A stretch of DNA of 39,549 nucleotides, from assembly GCA_017744605.1 (NCBI GenBank), contig JAGIAZ010000023.1:1-39549 (forward strand), in the 5' to 3' direction. Below, piece by piece: positions 26,362-36,722 of the stretch. Source of the DNA: Sphingobium sp. Lineage in GTDB: Bacteria; Pseudomonadota; Alphaproteobacteria; Sphingomonadales; Sphingomonadaceae. How positions within the stretch are numbered: the stretch's first letter is position 1; each line of letters begins with the position of its first letter. The translations under genes were made by a program, and so were the position numbers. Below the pieces are notes generated by a model. That model was not told the origin of the DNA. It made no database searches and was given only the letters and a program-made list of their open reading frames with translations.

Positions 26362-27542
26362 GCCTGACAAAGCATCTCCTCTCCACCGCGCCGCTGGCCG
26401 CATTGCTGCTGACCGGCGCCGCTTATGCCGACACGCGCACGTCGGTGGTGGTCGGCGCCGAGGGCGGCTATGGATCGAACCCCTATTTCGACGCCGGCGG
26501 GCAGAACAGCAGCACCGGCACGGTCATCCTGACCGCGGCGCCGCGCGTCGAACTTATCGGCCCGACGAGCAACGTCAATCTCAGTGGCCGGGTGGAGCAG
26601 GCGTTCTTCACATCCCGCTATTCCGATGTGACCAACTGGTCGCTCGGGGCCGATTCCGCGGTGCGCCTCAGCCCGCGGACCAATTTGACCGCCGGCGCCT
26701 CCTATTCGAGCATGGTCAACAGCGGCCTCGCCAGCGCCATTCAGCCGCTCCTGCCGCTCGATCCGCTGAACCCGATTCTCGATCCGACGGTGACCGAGAA
26801 TGGCGGCCTTCGCACCAAGACCCTGGCGGGCCGGATAGGCCTGGACACCAAGGTTTCGGCGCGCGACACGATCACTCTGGGCGGCACGGTCGCCAAGGTC
26901 GACTATGCCGGCGCGGGCAGCTCGAGCTACACCAGCTATTCCGGCACGGGCGGCTTCTCGCATGTCTTCAGCGACCGCATGTCGGGCGGTTTGACCGCGA
27001 CCTATGCGAAGACCGACTATGATCAGGCGGCGTTCGGCTCGTTCAAGGCCTTCACGCCCGCTGCGACCATGTCGCTGAAGCTGGCGCCGCGGACCACGCT
27101 GAACGTCTCTGCCGGCGTCACCTTCAATACCGAGAGCAGGCCCGCAGCGCCGTCGGTCAACACCACCGCCTTCACGGGCAGCGCCGCGCTCTGCCACGAG
27201 GGAGATCGCAGCAACCTGTGCATCAGCGCCTCGCGTTGGGTGGGGGCGACCTCGACCGCCGGCAGCTCGACCGTCAACCAGATCAGCGCGAACTACAGCT
27301 ACAAGCTGTCTCCGCGCAGCTCGATCAGCGTTGCCGGAAATTACGCGAACACGAAATCGACGAGCGCCATATCCGCTTATGATTTCAGCTATATCAGCAC
27401 GTCGGCCACTTACGACCATCAGCTCATGGAACGCCTCTCGCTGACCGTCAAAGCGCGCTACACCGATCCGATCAAATCGACGATCGGCCGCGGGCGGAGC
27501 TTCTATGGCGGGGTCGGCCTTTCCTACCGGTTCGGACGGTGA
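26358..27542 (+). CDS. Outer-membrane beta-barrel of the EPS export unit
   Basis: 394 residues. A signal peptide (to about residue 25, LLLTGAAYAD) is followed by alternating polar/hydrophobic beta strands with Gly, Ser and Thr-rich turns (VVVGAEGGYGSNP, NVNLSGRVEQAFF, GGLTATYAKTDYD, FYGGVGLSYRFGR). The final strand carries the aromatic near the C-terminus used by the Bam machine. Length suits 16-18 strands. Its ATG overlaps the OPX stop (ATGA), implying equal synthesis. It resembles the GelF/SpsF position in sphingan loci and the barrels paired with short OPX proteins. The pore role is inferred. Confidence 0.85.
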   Translation: MSLTKHLLSTAPLAALLLTGAAYADTRTSVVVGAEGGYGSNPYFDAGGQNSSTGTVILTAAPRVELIGPTSNVNLSGRVEQAFFTSRYSDVTNWSLGADSAVRLSPRTNLTAGASYSSMVNSGLASAIQPLLPLDPLNPILDPTVTENGGLRTKTLAGRIGLDTKVSARDTITLGGTVAKVDYAGAGSSSYTSYSGTGGFSHVFSDRMSGGLTATYAKTDYDQAAFGSFKAFTPAATMSLKLAPRTTLNVSAGVTFNTESRPAAPSVNTTAFTGSAALCHEGDRSNLCISASRWVGATSTAGSSTVNQISANYSYKLSPRSSISVAGNYANTKSTSAISAYDFSYISTSATYDHQLMERLSLTVKARYTDPIKSTIGRGRSFYGGVGLSYRFGR

Positions 27543-29017
27543 ACATGAACACGCAATCCAGCAATTTCGAAGCCACGGAAGAGTCGGCGATCGGCGCGAT
27601 GCTGCCGCATCTGCCGACGATCATCTTCCAGCGCAAGTGGCTGCTGATCATCCCGACCCTGGTCGGCCTGATCATCGGCATCGCGCTTGCCTTCCTGCTT
27701 CCGGTCACCTTCCAGTCCAAGGCGACATTGCTCGTGGAGGCGCCGCTGCTGCCTGAAGAGGTCGCCAGCGATGCGAGCAGCGTGGAAATCATCGACCAGC
27801 GCATGGCGCGCATTCGCCAGCAAGTGCTGAGCCGGTCGCAGCTCATCGACCTGATCAACCGCAATTCGCTTTACCAGACCGAGCTGCGCATCAAGACCTA
27901 TTCCGAGGTCATCGAAAAGATGCGCAATGCCATCCAGATCGAGCCGGTCTCGGGCAATATCCAGGCCAGCGGCAACGGGCGGCAGAGCACCATCGCGTTC
28001 AGCATCAGCTTCGATTATGCCGAGCCCGTCAAGGCGCAGGCCGTGCTGCAGTCGATCACCAACCAGATCCAGCAGCTCAATTCGAGCACCCAGTCCGAGC
28101 AGGCGACCAACATGGTCCAGTTCCTGACCGACCAGACCGAGGAGCTCTCGACCCAGATCAGCGCGCTGGAAGGCCAGATTCTCGACATCAAGTCCCGCAA
28201 CGGTACGGCCCTGGCGGCCGGCACCGGCGGCTATGTATCGTCGCCCGACATCATCCAATCGCAGATCATCCAGATCGAGCAGACCAACGCCCAGCTCAAG
28301 GCTCAGCGCGACCTCGCCAAGACGACCGCCGATCGCGATCCCGGCGTCCAGGCCGCCGAGGCGAACCTCGCGACGCTGCGCGCGACCTATACGGAAACGC
28401 ATCCGGACGTCATCCTGGCCAAGCGTCGGCTCGAGGAAGCCAAGCAGCTCGCCAAGAATCGCGAAAACGATTTGCCGGTCGACCGCGCCAGCACCATCGA
28501 CAACCAGATCGCCTTCAACAACCGCCAGATCGCGCAGTTGCGGGGCGCACTTGGCGCGGCCAATTCGTCGGTCTCCGCTGCCCGCCAGGCGCCTGTCGTG
28601 CAGGGCCAGGTCTCCCAGCTCCAGGAGAAGCTCGACGGTCTCAACGCGCAGTATCAGCGTGCCGCGATCCAGTTGCGCGCCGCCCGCGCCGGCAAGCGCG
28701 CCGATGACGAGCAGCAGGGCGAGCGCCTGCGCATGCTCGAATCGCCGACCACGCCCGAAAAGCCGATCAGCCCCAACCGGCCGCTGCTGATCTCGGCCGG
28801 CCTTGGATTGGGCGCCATGTTCGGCATTGCCGTCATCATGCTCCTCGAGATCGTCAATCGCCCGATCCGGCACGTCATGACCGTGACGAAGACGATCGGC
28901 GAGCCGCCGCTGGTGGTCATTCCGACCATCTATGCGCCGGGCGAGCGCGGAAACGGCCTGCTGGCCAGCCTCTGGCCGAAGGGCGGTAAAAAAGATGACG
29001 ACGACGATGACGATTGA
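27539..29017 (+). CDS. Wzz/GumC-type polysaccharide co-polymerase
   Basis: 492 residues from GTG 27539, overlapping the previous stop by 4 bases; ATG 27545 is an alternative. The N-terminal membrane helix (about 38-60, WLLIIPTLVGLIIGIALAFL) starts a Wzz domain. A long periplasmic coiled-coil region follows (LTDQTEELSTQISALEGQIL, TETHPDVILAKRRLEEAKQL). A second helix (about 420-440) with a P-rich lead (SPTTPEKPISPNRP) closes it. The cytoplasmic tail ends in KKDDDDDDD and holds no kinase. The kinase is encoded separately next door, as in GelC/GelE. It controls chain length and export with the OPX. Confidence 0.93.
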   Translation: MNMNTQSSNFEATEESAIGAMLPHLPTIIFQRKWLLIIPTLVGLIIGIALAFLLPVTFQSKATLLVEAPLLPEEVASDASSVEIIDQRMARIRQQVLSRSQLIDLINRNSLYQTELRIKTYSEVIEKMRNAIQIEPVSGNIQASGNGRQSTIAFSISFDYAEPVKAQAVLQSITNQIQQLNSSTQSEQATNMVQFLTDQTEELSTQISALEGQILDIKSRNGTALAAGTGGYVSSPDIIQSQIIQIEQTNAQLKAQRDLAKTTADRDPGVQAAEANLATLRATYTETHPDVILAKRRLEEAKQLAKNRENDLPVDRASTIDNQIAFNNRQIAQLRGALGAANSSVSAARQAPVVQGQVSQLQEKLDGLNAQYQRAAIQLRAARAGKRADDEQQGERLRMLESPTTPEKPISPNRPLLISAGLGLGAMFGIAVIMLLEIVNRPIRHVMTVTKTIGEPPLVVIPTIYAPGERGNGLLASLWPKGGKKDDDDDDD

Positions 29018-29043
29018 CCGGATGCGCGGCAGGAGAATGACCT

Positions 29044-29844
29044 TTGTCTGATATTTTCGCGCCCGACGCGGCGACCGGTCGCAAGAGCTTTTCGATCCCC
29101 GAGCGGAGCGAACTGCCGGTCTTCACGCCCAATGCGGCAGTGCTGGAGCGCAACCATATTGTCGGCTTCAACAGCCGCAATCTCACGTCGCGTCCGTTCA
29201 GCCTGCTGCGCTCGCAGCTCATCAAGCGCATGCGTACGAACGGCTACAAGATCGTGGGCATCACCTCGCCGGCGCCCGGCGCGGGCAAGTCGTTCCTGTC
29301 GGCCAATATCGCCGCCTCGCTGAGCCGCCTGCCGAGCCTCAAGACGCTGGCGTTCGACCTCGATGTGCGGCGCGCCTCGCTGGCGGCCAATTTCGGCCTG
29401 ACCGGCAAAGGCGGCCTGGAAGATTTCCTGGCGGGCGGCACCGACGACCTCACCAAGGTCGGCTGTTCGGTCGCGGGCACCAATCTCAGCCTCTTCCCCT
29501 GTTTCCCGAATGATCTGGAAACGGTGGACCTGCTGGCCAGCGATCGCTTCGCGGCGTTCGTGAAGGCCCTGAAGAAGCTTCCGGACGATACCATCGTGAT
29601 CTTCGACATGCCGCCGGTCTTCGCGAACGACGACGCGATGGTCGTGGCGACCATGATCGACGCCTATCTGATGGTCGTCGAGCAGGGCCGCACCAGCGCC
29701 CGGCAGATCACCGATTCCATGCGCCTGCTCGAGCCGGCCAAGTGTATCGGCTCGGTGCTCAACCGCTATGAAGGCGGCATCGGCGAGGGTATCGGCCTCG
29801 GCGCCTACGACAAATATAGCGACTATTATCGCCGGGACGACTGA
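29044..29844 (+). CDS. Bacterial tyrosine kinase (BY-kinase), GelE-like partner of the co-polymerase
   Basis: 266 residues from TTG 29044, with AGGAG 8 bases upstream; a nearer ATG at 29037 runs into a stop after four codons. Walker A is SPAPGAGKS (K82), Walker A' is LAFDLDVRRAS, and Walker B is VIFDMPPVFANDD. The C-terminus has a cluster AYDKYSDYYRRDD with four tyrosines suitable for autophosphorylation. The segment RSQLIKRMR before Walker A fits the activator contact. It phosphorylates itself and thereby switches the polymer chain assembly. It ends the rightward export unit. Confidence 0.93.
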   Translation: MSDIFAPDAATGRKSFSIPERSELPVFTPNAAVLERNHIVGFNSRNLTSRPFSLLRSQLIKRMRTNGYKIVGITSPAPGAGKSFLSANIAASLSRLPSLKTLAFDLDVRRASLAANFGLTGKGGLEDFLAGGTDDLTKVGCSVAGTNLSLFPCFPNDLETVDLLASDRFAAFVKALKKLPDDTIVIFDMPPVFANDDAMVVATMIDAYLMVVEQGRTSARQITDSMRLLEPAKCIGSVLNRYEGGIGEGIGLGAYDKYSDYYRRDD

Positions 29845-29935
29845 CGAGGACGGGGCGGCTCGCTACCCTTCAAGCCGCAGTTCAGCGTCACCCCGGACTC
29901 GATCGAAGATTATCCCGCTCGAACAAGATGCTGTG

Positions 29936-29967
29936 CCCCGGCCTTCGCCGGGGAATAGCTTATTCCC
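29936..29967. terminator. Two overlapping hairpins in the convergent gap, possible terminator
   Basis: CCCCGGC-CTTC-GCCGGGG (29936-29953) overlaps GGGAATA-GCT-TATTCCC (29951-29967) by the three G of 29951-29953, so only one can form at a time. Neither has a strong T-run. It lies between the BY-kinase gene (+) and rmlB (-). The first motif also resembles a dispersed sphingomonad intergenic element. Confidence 0.45.
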
Positions 29968-30009
29968 TGTCCCCGAAGGGTCGGCGAGACCGTCCAACCG
30001 AAAGCCGCT

Positions 30010-31060
<1,051 letters not shown>

Positions 31061-31068
<8 letters not shown>

Positions 31069-31927
31069 TCGCCTTGATCACTCCCAGCATGTGGCGAAGA
31101 TTGACGCGCCAGTGCGGCGGCGCTGCTCCGATGATCTGAATAGCGGCGCCTTTGTTGAGAACCGAATAATGCGGCCGCATCGCCGGCGTCGGATAGTCGG
31201 CCGTTGCGATCGGAATCACCGGCACAACCCGGCCGAGCAGCCCCAGTTCCAGCGCCTCTTCCTGGATCGCGACGGCAAAATCATACCAGCTCGCCACGCC
31301 GCTGTCCGTCCAGTGGTGGATGCCGCTCGCACCAGCCGCGGCGAGTGCCCAGAGCGCGTCGGCCAGGCTGCCCGCGAAGGTCGGCGTGCCGATCTGGTCC
31401 GCGACGACGCGCACCTCGTCGCGCTCCGCCATGAGGCGCAGCATGGTGCGCACGAAATTATGTCCGGTCGTGCCATAGACCCAGGCCGTGCGGACGATGA
31501 GTGCAGTGAGGTCCGCCGCCAGCACGGCCTTTTCGCCAGCGAGCTTGCTCGCGCCATAGATGCCAAGCGGATCGGTTTCCTGGTCCGGCAAATACGGCAC
31601 ACCGCCGCGGCCGTTGAAGACGAAATCGGTCGAGACATGCACGAAGCGCGTCCGCGCGGCATGGCATGCGGCAGCCAGATGGCCCGGTCCCTCGCCATTG
31701 ATGCGATAGGCCGTCCATTCGTCACCCTCGGCCTTGTCGACGGCGGTGTAGGCGGCGGCGTTGATGACGAGATCGAATGCGCCGAGCGATATCACCGCTG
31801 CCACCTTGGCCGCGTCGCCAATGTCGAGATCGGCATGACCGAGCGCGACGACATGGGCGCCGGCCGGCGCGCTCGCCTGCAGGGCCTGGCCAAGTTGACC
31901 GCCCGCGCCGGTGATCAGCACTTTCAT
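31061..31927 (-). CDS. rmlD: dTDP-4-dehydrorhamnose reductase
   Basis: Last step, reducing dTDP-4-keto-L-rhamnose to dTDP-L-rhamnose. 288 residues. GAGGQLGQAL (7-16) binds NADPH, VSTDFVFNG carries the Ser/Thr, and Y124/K128 (YGASK) complete the SDR site. NAAAYTAVDKAE is typical of RmlD. It overlaps rmlC by 4 bases and rmlB by 8. Confidence 0.96.
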
Positions 31928-32469
31928 GGGAAAATCACAGCCTCGCGCAGCGGCTTGCCGGCTTCATCCTTGGCTGAAAGCTGGGGCACGATGTCGTCGA
32001 GCGGCCATTCGATGCCGACATCCGGATCGTTCCAGAGCAGGCTGTGCTCATTAGCCGGGTCATAATAGCCGCGGCATTTGTAGAGGAAGTCCGTGCCGTC
32101 CTCCAGGCAGAGGAAGCCATGGGCGAGCCCCTCGGGAACCCAGAACATGCGCTTGTTGGCGGCGCTGAGTTCCACGCCCACCCATTTGCCGAACGTCGGC
32201 GAAGAGCGGCGCATATCGACCGCGACGTCGTAGACGGCGCCTGCCGTCACGCGCACCAGCTTCCCCTGTGGACCAGGCTGCTGATAGTGCATGCCGCGCA
32301 GCACACCGCGCGAGGAGCGGCTGTGATTGTCCTGCACGAAGTCGAGATCGAGTCCGGCGGCCGCAAAGCTCTTCGCGTTCCAGCTTTCCATGAAAAAGCC
32401 GCGATCATCGCCGAAAACCCTGGGTTCGATGATGAGCAGACCTGGAATCGCCGTCTCGATGATATTCAT
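31924..32469 (-). CDS. rmlC: dTDP-4-dehydrorhamnose 3,5-epimerase
   Basis: Third step. 181 residues, a cupin. [30 protein letters not shown] with catalytic H61, [12 protein letters not shown] and [17 protein letters not shown] are family signatures; the conserved tyrosine lies in the last. The start overlaps the rmlA stop by 4 bases and the stop overlaps rmlD by 4, so all are tightly coupled. Confidence 0.96.
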   Translation of the reverse strand: MNIIETAIPGLLIIEPRVFGDDRGFFMESWNAKSFAAAGLDLDFVQDNHSRSSRGVLRGMHYQQPGPQGKLVRVTAGAVYDVAVDMRRSSPTFGKWVGVELSAANKRMFWVPEGLAHGFLCLEDGTDFLYKCRGYYDPANEHSLLWNDPDVGIEWPLDDIVPQLSAKDEAGKPLREAVIFP

Positions 32470-33350
32470 ATGATGCCGCGCTCCAGCAGCTTCACGAGAT
32501 ACTCGCCATAGCCCGATTTGCGCAGCGGCTCGGCAATGCGGAGCAACTGATTGTCGTCAATGAAGCCCATCCGCCAGGCCAGCTCCTCGGGACAGCAGAT
32601 TTTGAGCCCCTGCCGTTCCTCGGTGATGCGCACATAGTTGGCGGCATCGAGCAGCGAGCCATGAGTGCCGGTATCGAGCCAGGCGTAGCCGCGCCCCATG
32701 AGCTCGACATTGAGTTCGCCCGCTTCGAGATACACGCGATTGAGATCGGTGATCTCCAGTTCCCCGCGCGGCGAAGGCTTGATCTGGTGCGCCCGCTCGA
32801 CCGCCTTGCCATCGTAGAAATAGAGGCCGGTCACGGCGTAGTTGGACTTGGGCTCGGCCGGCTTCTCCTCGATGGTCTCGGCACGGCCGTCCCTGTCGAA
32901 GGAGACGACGCCATAGGCCTTGGGGTCGCTCACATAATAGCCAAATACGGTCGCGCCGTTGCCCCTTGCGGAGGCGGACCGGAGAAGCTCCGTCAGACCG
33001 TGGCCGTAGAAGATATTATCGCCCAGGATCAGCGTCGACGGGTTCGTCCCCACGAAATCGGCGCCGATATGATAGGCCTGGGCCAGGCCGCCGGGATGAG
33101 GTTGCACGGCATAGCTGAGCGAAATGCCGAGGTCCGAGCCATCGCCCAGCAACGCCTGGAAAGCGGCCTGATCCTGGGGCGTTGTGATGATCATGATCTC
33201 GCGGATACCGGAGAGGATGAGCACCGACAGCGGGTAATAGATCATCGGCTTGTCGTAGACCGGCATCAGCTGCTTCGACACCGCCTTGGTCAACGGATAG
33301 AGTCGCGTACCGGAGCCGCCTGCCAGAATAATGCCCTTACGTGTCGTCAA
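32466..33350 (-). CDS. rmlA: Glucose-1-phosphate thymidylyltransferase
   Basis: First step of dTDP-L-rhamnose synthesis from glucose-1-phosphate and dTTP. 294 residues from TTG 33350, preceded by GGGAG at 7 bases. That start gives [19 protein letters not shown], the usual N-terminus. The open frame extends further, and an ATG at 33368 is possible. GGSGTR (11-16) is the nucleotide site; [28 protein letters not shown] and WLDTGTH are typical. The product is usually feedback-inhibited by dTDP-rhamnose. Confidence 0.95.
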   Translation of the reverse strand: MTTRKGIILAGGSGTRLYPLTKAVSKQLMPVYDKPMIYYPLSVLILSGIREIMIITTPQDQAAFQALLGDGSDLGISLSYAVQPHPGGLAQAYHIGADFVGTNPSTLILGDNIFYGHGLTELLRSASARGNGATVFGYYVSDPKAYGVVSFDRDGRAETIEEKPAEPKSNYAVTGLYFYDGKAVERAHQIKPSPRGELEITDLNRVYLEAGELNVELMGRGYAWLDTGTHGSLLDAANYVRITEERQGLKICCPEELAWRMGFIDDNQLLRIAEPLRKSGYGEYLVKLLERGII

Positions 33351-33403
33351 AAACCGTCTCCCACGCATTGCAGTGGCCCTGCCTAACCGCTTGCCTATCG
33401 AAT

Positions 33404-33922
33404 TCAAGAGCGCCCAACGATGCGCGCCGGAACACCAGCAGCAAGCGCGCCAGCCGGCACGTCCTGCAGCACGACGGCGTTGGCACCGATCTGCGCACCC
33501 TCGCCAACCGTGATGGCGCCCAGCAGCACGGCTCCGGTGCCCACATTCACACGCTGCCCAAGCACCGGCGCATCCTGCAGCCTGTCGAGTGAACGGATGC
33601 CAAGCGTGCAGTTCTGGCGGATGATGCAATCGTCACCGATCTTGCACGCCCCATGGATCACGATCCCGCCCTGATGCTCGATCACCACCCTGCGGCCGAG
33701 CGCGACCGTATAAGGAAGTTCGATGCCGTAGACATTGCGGCAGCGCCGATAGGCGATGCGATAGAATATGCTCAGTGGCGCGCGCAGGAGCTTGGGCCGG
33801 ACGGTCATGCGCCAATTGCCGAAGCGATGCACCGCGACCGCGCGAAAGCCCGGCCGCGTCCAGTCGCGTGCATGCGCGGCATGATCCTCGCGGATCAGAG
33901 CAAGCATTTCGCGGAACTTCAT
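33404..33922 (-). CDS. Serine-acetyltransferase-like left-handed beta-helix acyltransferase
   Basis: 172 residues from ATG 33922, with GGGGGA at 7 bases. Hexapeptide repeats fill the C-terminal half ([52 protein letters not shown]), as in CysE/WcaF-like O-acetyltransferases. Residues 1-60 form a helical domain ([11 protein letters not shown]). Because it heads the rml operon, O-acetylation of an EPS sugar is more likely than cysteine synthesis, but this is inference. The catalytic His is not certain in the repeats. Confidence 0.82.
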   Translation of the reverse strand: MKFREMLALIREDHAAHARDWTRPGFRAVAVHRFGNWRMTVRPKLLRAPLSIFYRIAYRRCRNVYGIELPYTVALGRRVVIEHQGGIVIHGACKIGDDCIIRQNCTLGIRSLDRLQDAPVLGQRVNVGTGAVLLGAITVGEGAQIGANAVVLQDVPAGALAAGVPARIVGRS

Positions 33923-34082
33923 CGCGAATCCCCCTACACGCCAAATCCGGCCGGGTCCGATCCCTGCGCCTAACTTCTCGCGGAAGCGATGCAAGTCTCG
34001 TCACGCCTTCGCGCCAAATTTGCGTTCGACGCGCCTCATAATCGCGGTTGCACGAAAAGATCGTGAATCGCTTTGCCTTTTA

Positions 34083-34111
34083 TTGACAAAAAAATTAGCC
34101 ACTCGTCGGTA
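34083..34111 (+). promoter_or_regulatory. Possible promoter of the small accessory gene / ugd
   Basis: A consensus TTGACA (34083-34088) is followed by a 17-base spacer and a poor TCGGTA. Only the -35 is convincing. It lies about 66 bases upstream of the ATG at 34155 in the divergent gap to the acetyltransferase. Confidence 0.3.
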
Positions 34112-34154
34112 GAGACGCAGCGAAATTAGTTAAACCGCCGGGCGGAGGATGACG

Positions 34155-34412
34155 ATGGAAACGGCATATGACTGGCTCACACTGGCCTTGTTTGCCGGAA
34201 TCATCGTGCTTTTTCTCCAGCGCTCGTCGATGGAAAATCCGCCCGATCGGATGATCGACTATCTCCCGCCGACGTTGGGCTGCGCGATCGCCAACCAGGC
34301 GGGCAATTACGGCATCAAGAACGACAATCTGCTGCTGCACGGCATCGCCGTCGCCATGATCATCGGCGTGGTTGTCTACGTCTGGCTGGTCTTGAAGCCC
34401 AAATTGAAATAG
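34155..34412 (+). CDS. Small two-helix membrane protein, resembles XrtV sorting system accessory protein
   Basis: 85 residues from ATG 34155, with GGAGG 6 bases upstream. The N-terminal helix (DWLTLALFAGIIVLFLQ) is followed by a short soluble part (MENPPDRMIDYLPPTLGCAIANQAGN) and a second helix (IAVAMIIGVVVYVWLVLK). This matches my memory of the small proteins annotated as accessory to exosortase V in sphingomonads. No exosortase gene is in the window. ugd follows 45 bases downstream. Function is unknown. Confidence 0.65.
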   Translation: METAYDWLTLALFAGIIVLFLQRSSMENPPDRMIDYLPPTLGCAIANQAGNYGIKNDNLLLHGIAVAMIIGVVVYVWLVLKPKLK

Positions 34413-34457
34413 GGGCCTCTGGCGCGGGGGCACCGCGCGCCTGAAGGACTGTGCATA

Positions 34458-35759
34458 ATGAAGATTACGATGATCGGCTCGGGCTATGTCGGGCTCGTCT
34501 CGGGTGCCTGCTTTGCCGATTTCGGTCATGACGTGATCTGCGTCGACAAGGACGAAGCCAAGATCGAGGCGCTGCGCGCCGGTCGCATGCCGATCTTCGA
34601 GCCGGGGCTGGATCATCTCGTCGCCAAAAACGTCGCCGCCGCCCGCCTCTCCTTCACCACCGACCTCGCGCCTGCCGTCGCCGGCGCGGACGCCGTGTTC
34701 ATCGCGGTCGGCACGCCTTCGCGACGCGGCGACGGCCATGCCGATCTCGCCTATGTCTATGCCGCTGCCGAGGAGATCGCAGCGGCGATCCAGGGCTTCA
34801 CCGTCGTCGTCGACAAGTCGACGGTCCCGGTCGGCACTGGCGACGAGGTCGAGCGCATCATTCGCGCCACCAACCCGAATGCCGATTTTGCGGTCATCTC
34901 CAACCCTGAATTCCTGCGCGAGGGTGCAGCGATCGACGATTTCAAGCGGCCGGACCGCGTCGTCATCGGCGGCGATGATCCGCGTGCCCTCGAGATCATG
35001 CGACAGATTTACCGCCCGCTGGTGATCGGCCGCTCGCCGGTCATCGAGATGAGCCGCCGCGGGGCCGAGCTCACCAAATATGCCGGCAACGCGTTCCTCG
35101 CGACCAAGATCACCTTCATCAACGAGATCGCCGACCTTTGCGAAAAAGTAGGCGCGGACGTCTATGAAGTGGCGCGCGGCATCGGTCTCGACAACCGCAT
35201 CGGCTCCAAATTCCTGCATCCCGGCCCCGGCTATGGCGGCAGCTGCTTTCCCAAGGACACGCTCGCGCTGCTCAAGACCGCGACCGACTATGGCGCTCCC
35301 CAGAGGATCGTCGAGACCGTTGTCGCCGTGAACAATGCGCGCAAGCGGGCCATGGGCGAGAAGGTGATCGACGCGCTTGACGGTAGCGTCGCCGGAAAGA
35401 CGGTCGCCGTGCTTGGCCTCACCTTCAAGCAGAATACCGACGACATGCGCGAATCCCCCGCGATCGCGATCATCGAGACGCTGCAGCAGGCCGGCGCCCG
35501 CATCCAGGCCTATGATCCGGAAGGCATGGAGCAGGCCAAGCTCGTCCTCAACGATATCGCCTACTGCGCCAATGCCTATGAAACGGCGCAAGGCGCCGAC
35601 GCGCTGGTCATCGTCACCGAATGGGATGCCTTCCGCGCGCTCGACCTGCAGCGGCTCAAGGACCTGCTGAAGACGCCGATCATGGTCGACCTGCGCAACA
35701 TCTACCCGCGCAAGCTCGCCGAGGATGCCGGGTTCCGCTACACGGCCGTGGGCCGCTAA
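34458..35759 (+). CDS. ugd: UDP-glucose 6-dehydrogenase
   Basis: Oxidises UDP-glucose to UDP-glucuronate, a precursor of acidic EPS. 433 residues. The NAD site GSGYVGLVSGACFA (7-20), K207, and the catalytic C263 in GYGGSCFPKDT are present. LTFKQNTDDMRESPAI and YDPEG mark the C-terminal UDP-binding domain. AAGGA lies about 9 bases before the ATG. It is followed 82 bases later by galU, which makes its substrate. Confidence 0.97.
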   Translation: MKITMIGSGYVGLVSGACFADFGHDVICVDKDEAKIEALRAGRMPIFEPGLDHLVAKNVAAARLSFTTDLAPAVAGADAVFIAVGTPSRRGDGHADLAYVYAAAEEIAAAIQGFTVVVDKSTVPVGTGDEVERIIRATNPNADFAVISNPEFLREGAAIDDFKRPDRVVIGGDDPRALEIMRQIYRPLVIGRSPVIEMSRRGAELTKYAGNAFLATKITFINEIADLCEKVGADVYEVARGIGLDNRIGSKFLHPGPGYGGSCFPKDTLALLKTATDYGAPQRIVETVVAVNNARKRAMGEKVIDALDGSVAGKTVAVLGLTFKQNTDDMRESPAIAIIETLQQAGARIQAYDPEGMEQAKLVLNDIAYCANAYETAQGADALVIVTEWDAFRALDLQRLKDLLKTPIMVDLRNIYPRKLAEDAGFRYTAVGR

Positions 35760-35841
35760 GCGCGGGACCGTGGAGCCACTGGCGTTTTGCTAGCGCGATA
35801 TTTACCAGAATCGGCGATAGGCACCTCGTGAGAGAATCCTG

Positions 35842-36720
35842 ATGGGGAGCAGTCCGTTGAGCATCCGCAAAGTCGTTTTTCCTGTGGCGGGCCTGGGCAC
35901 GCGCTTTCTTCCAGCAACCAAGGCCGTACCGAAGGAAATGCTGCCGGTCGTCGATCGGCCGCTCGTGCAATATGCCGTGGACGAAGCGCTGGAAGCCGGT
36001 ATCGAAACGATGATCTTCGTGACCGGGCGCAACAAGGCCGCGATCGAGGACCATTTCGATATTGCCTATGAGCTGGAGCGCACCCAGGCCGACCGCGGCA
36101 AGCCGGTCGAGGCGCTCAAGGGCACGCGCCTCGCGCCCGGCAACGCCATTTTCGTCCGCCAGCAGGAGCCGCGCGGCCTCGGTCACGCCATCTGGTGCGC
36201 ACGCGACATCATCGGCAACGAACCCTTCGCGATCATTCTGCCCGATGAACTGCTGATCGGCCGCAAGAAGGGCTGCCTCGCCCAGATGGTCGAGCAATAT
36301 GAGAAAGTCGGCGGCAATCTGGTCTGCGCGCTCGAAGTGCCGATGGAAGAGACGCCCAGCTACGGCGTGATCGACCCCGGCAAGCGCGACGGCGTGCTGA
36401 CCGAAGTGAAGGGTCTCGTCGAGAAGCCCAAGCCCGGCACCGCACCGTCCAATCTCATGCTCCCGGGCCGCTATATTCTCCAGCCCGAGGTCATGGCGCT
36501 GCTGGCGACACAAGAAGCAGGTGCAGGCGGCGAAGTGCAGCTCACGGACTCGATGGCCAAGCTGATCGGCCGGCAGCCCTTCCACGGAGTCACCTTCGAT
36601 GGCGAACGCTTCGATTGCGGGTCCAAGCTCGGGTTCGCACAGGCCAATTTCGCGCTCGCCGCACGCGACGCCAGCATGGGCGACGAGCTGAAATCCTGGG
36701 CAAAGACTCTGCTCGGTTAG
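35842..36720 (+). CDS. galU: UTP-glucose-1-phosphate uridylyltransferase
   Basis: Makes UDP-glucose from UTP and glucose-1-phosphate. 292 residues. VVFPVAGLGTRFLPATKAVPKEMLPVVDRP is the family N-terminus, with nucleotide-binding GLGTRFLP. FAIILPDELL, EEKP-like LVEKPKPGTAPS and GRYIL follow. A TTG at 35857 with GGGGAG before it would give the N-terminus MSIRKVVF and is a competing start. It ends 2 bases before the stop of a convergent gene, so no terminator space exists there. Confidence 0.96.
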   Translation: MGSSPLSIRKVVFPVAGLGTRFLPATKAVPKEMLPVVDRPLVQYAVDEALEAGIETMIFVTGRNKAAIEDHFDIAYELERTQADRGKPVEALKGTRLAPGNAIFVRQQEPRGLGHAIWCARDIIGNEPFAIILPDELLIGRKKGCLAQMVEQYEKVGGNLVCALEVPMEETPSYGVIDPGKRDGVLTEVKGLVEKPKPGTAPSNLMLPGRYILQPEVMALLATQEAGAGGEVQLTDSMAKLIGRQPFHGVTFDGERFDCGSKLGFAQANFALAARDASMGDELKSWAKTLLG

Positions 36721-36722
36721 AG

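Noticed and set aside
33351..33629. N-terminal extension of the rmlA frame
   Set aside because: The extra residues are Cys, His and Arg rich with no similarity to RmlA and overlap the acetyltransferase gene; the TTG at 33350 gives the usual N-terminus.
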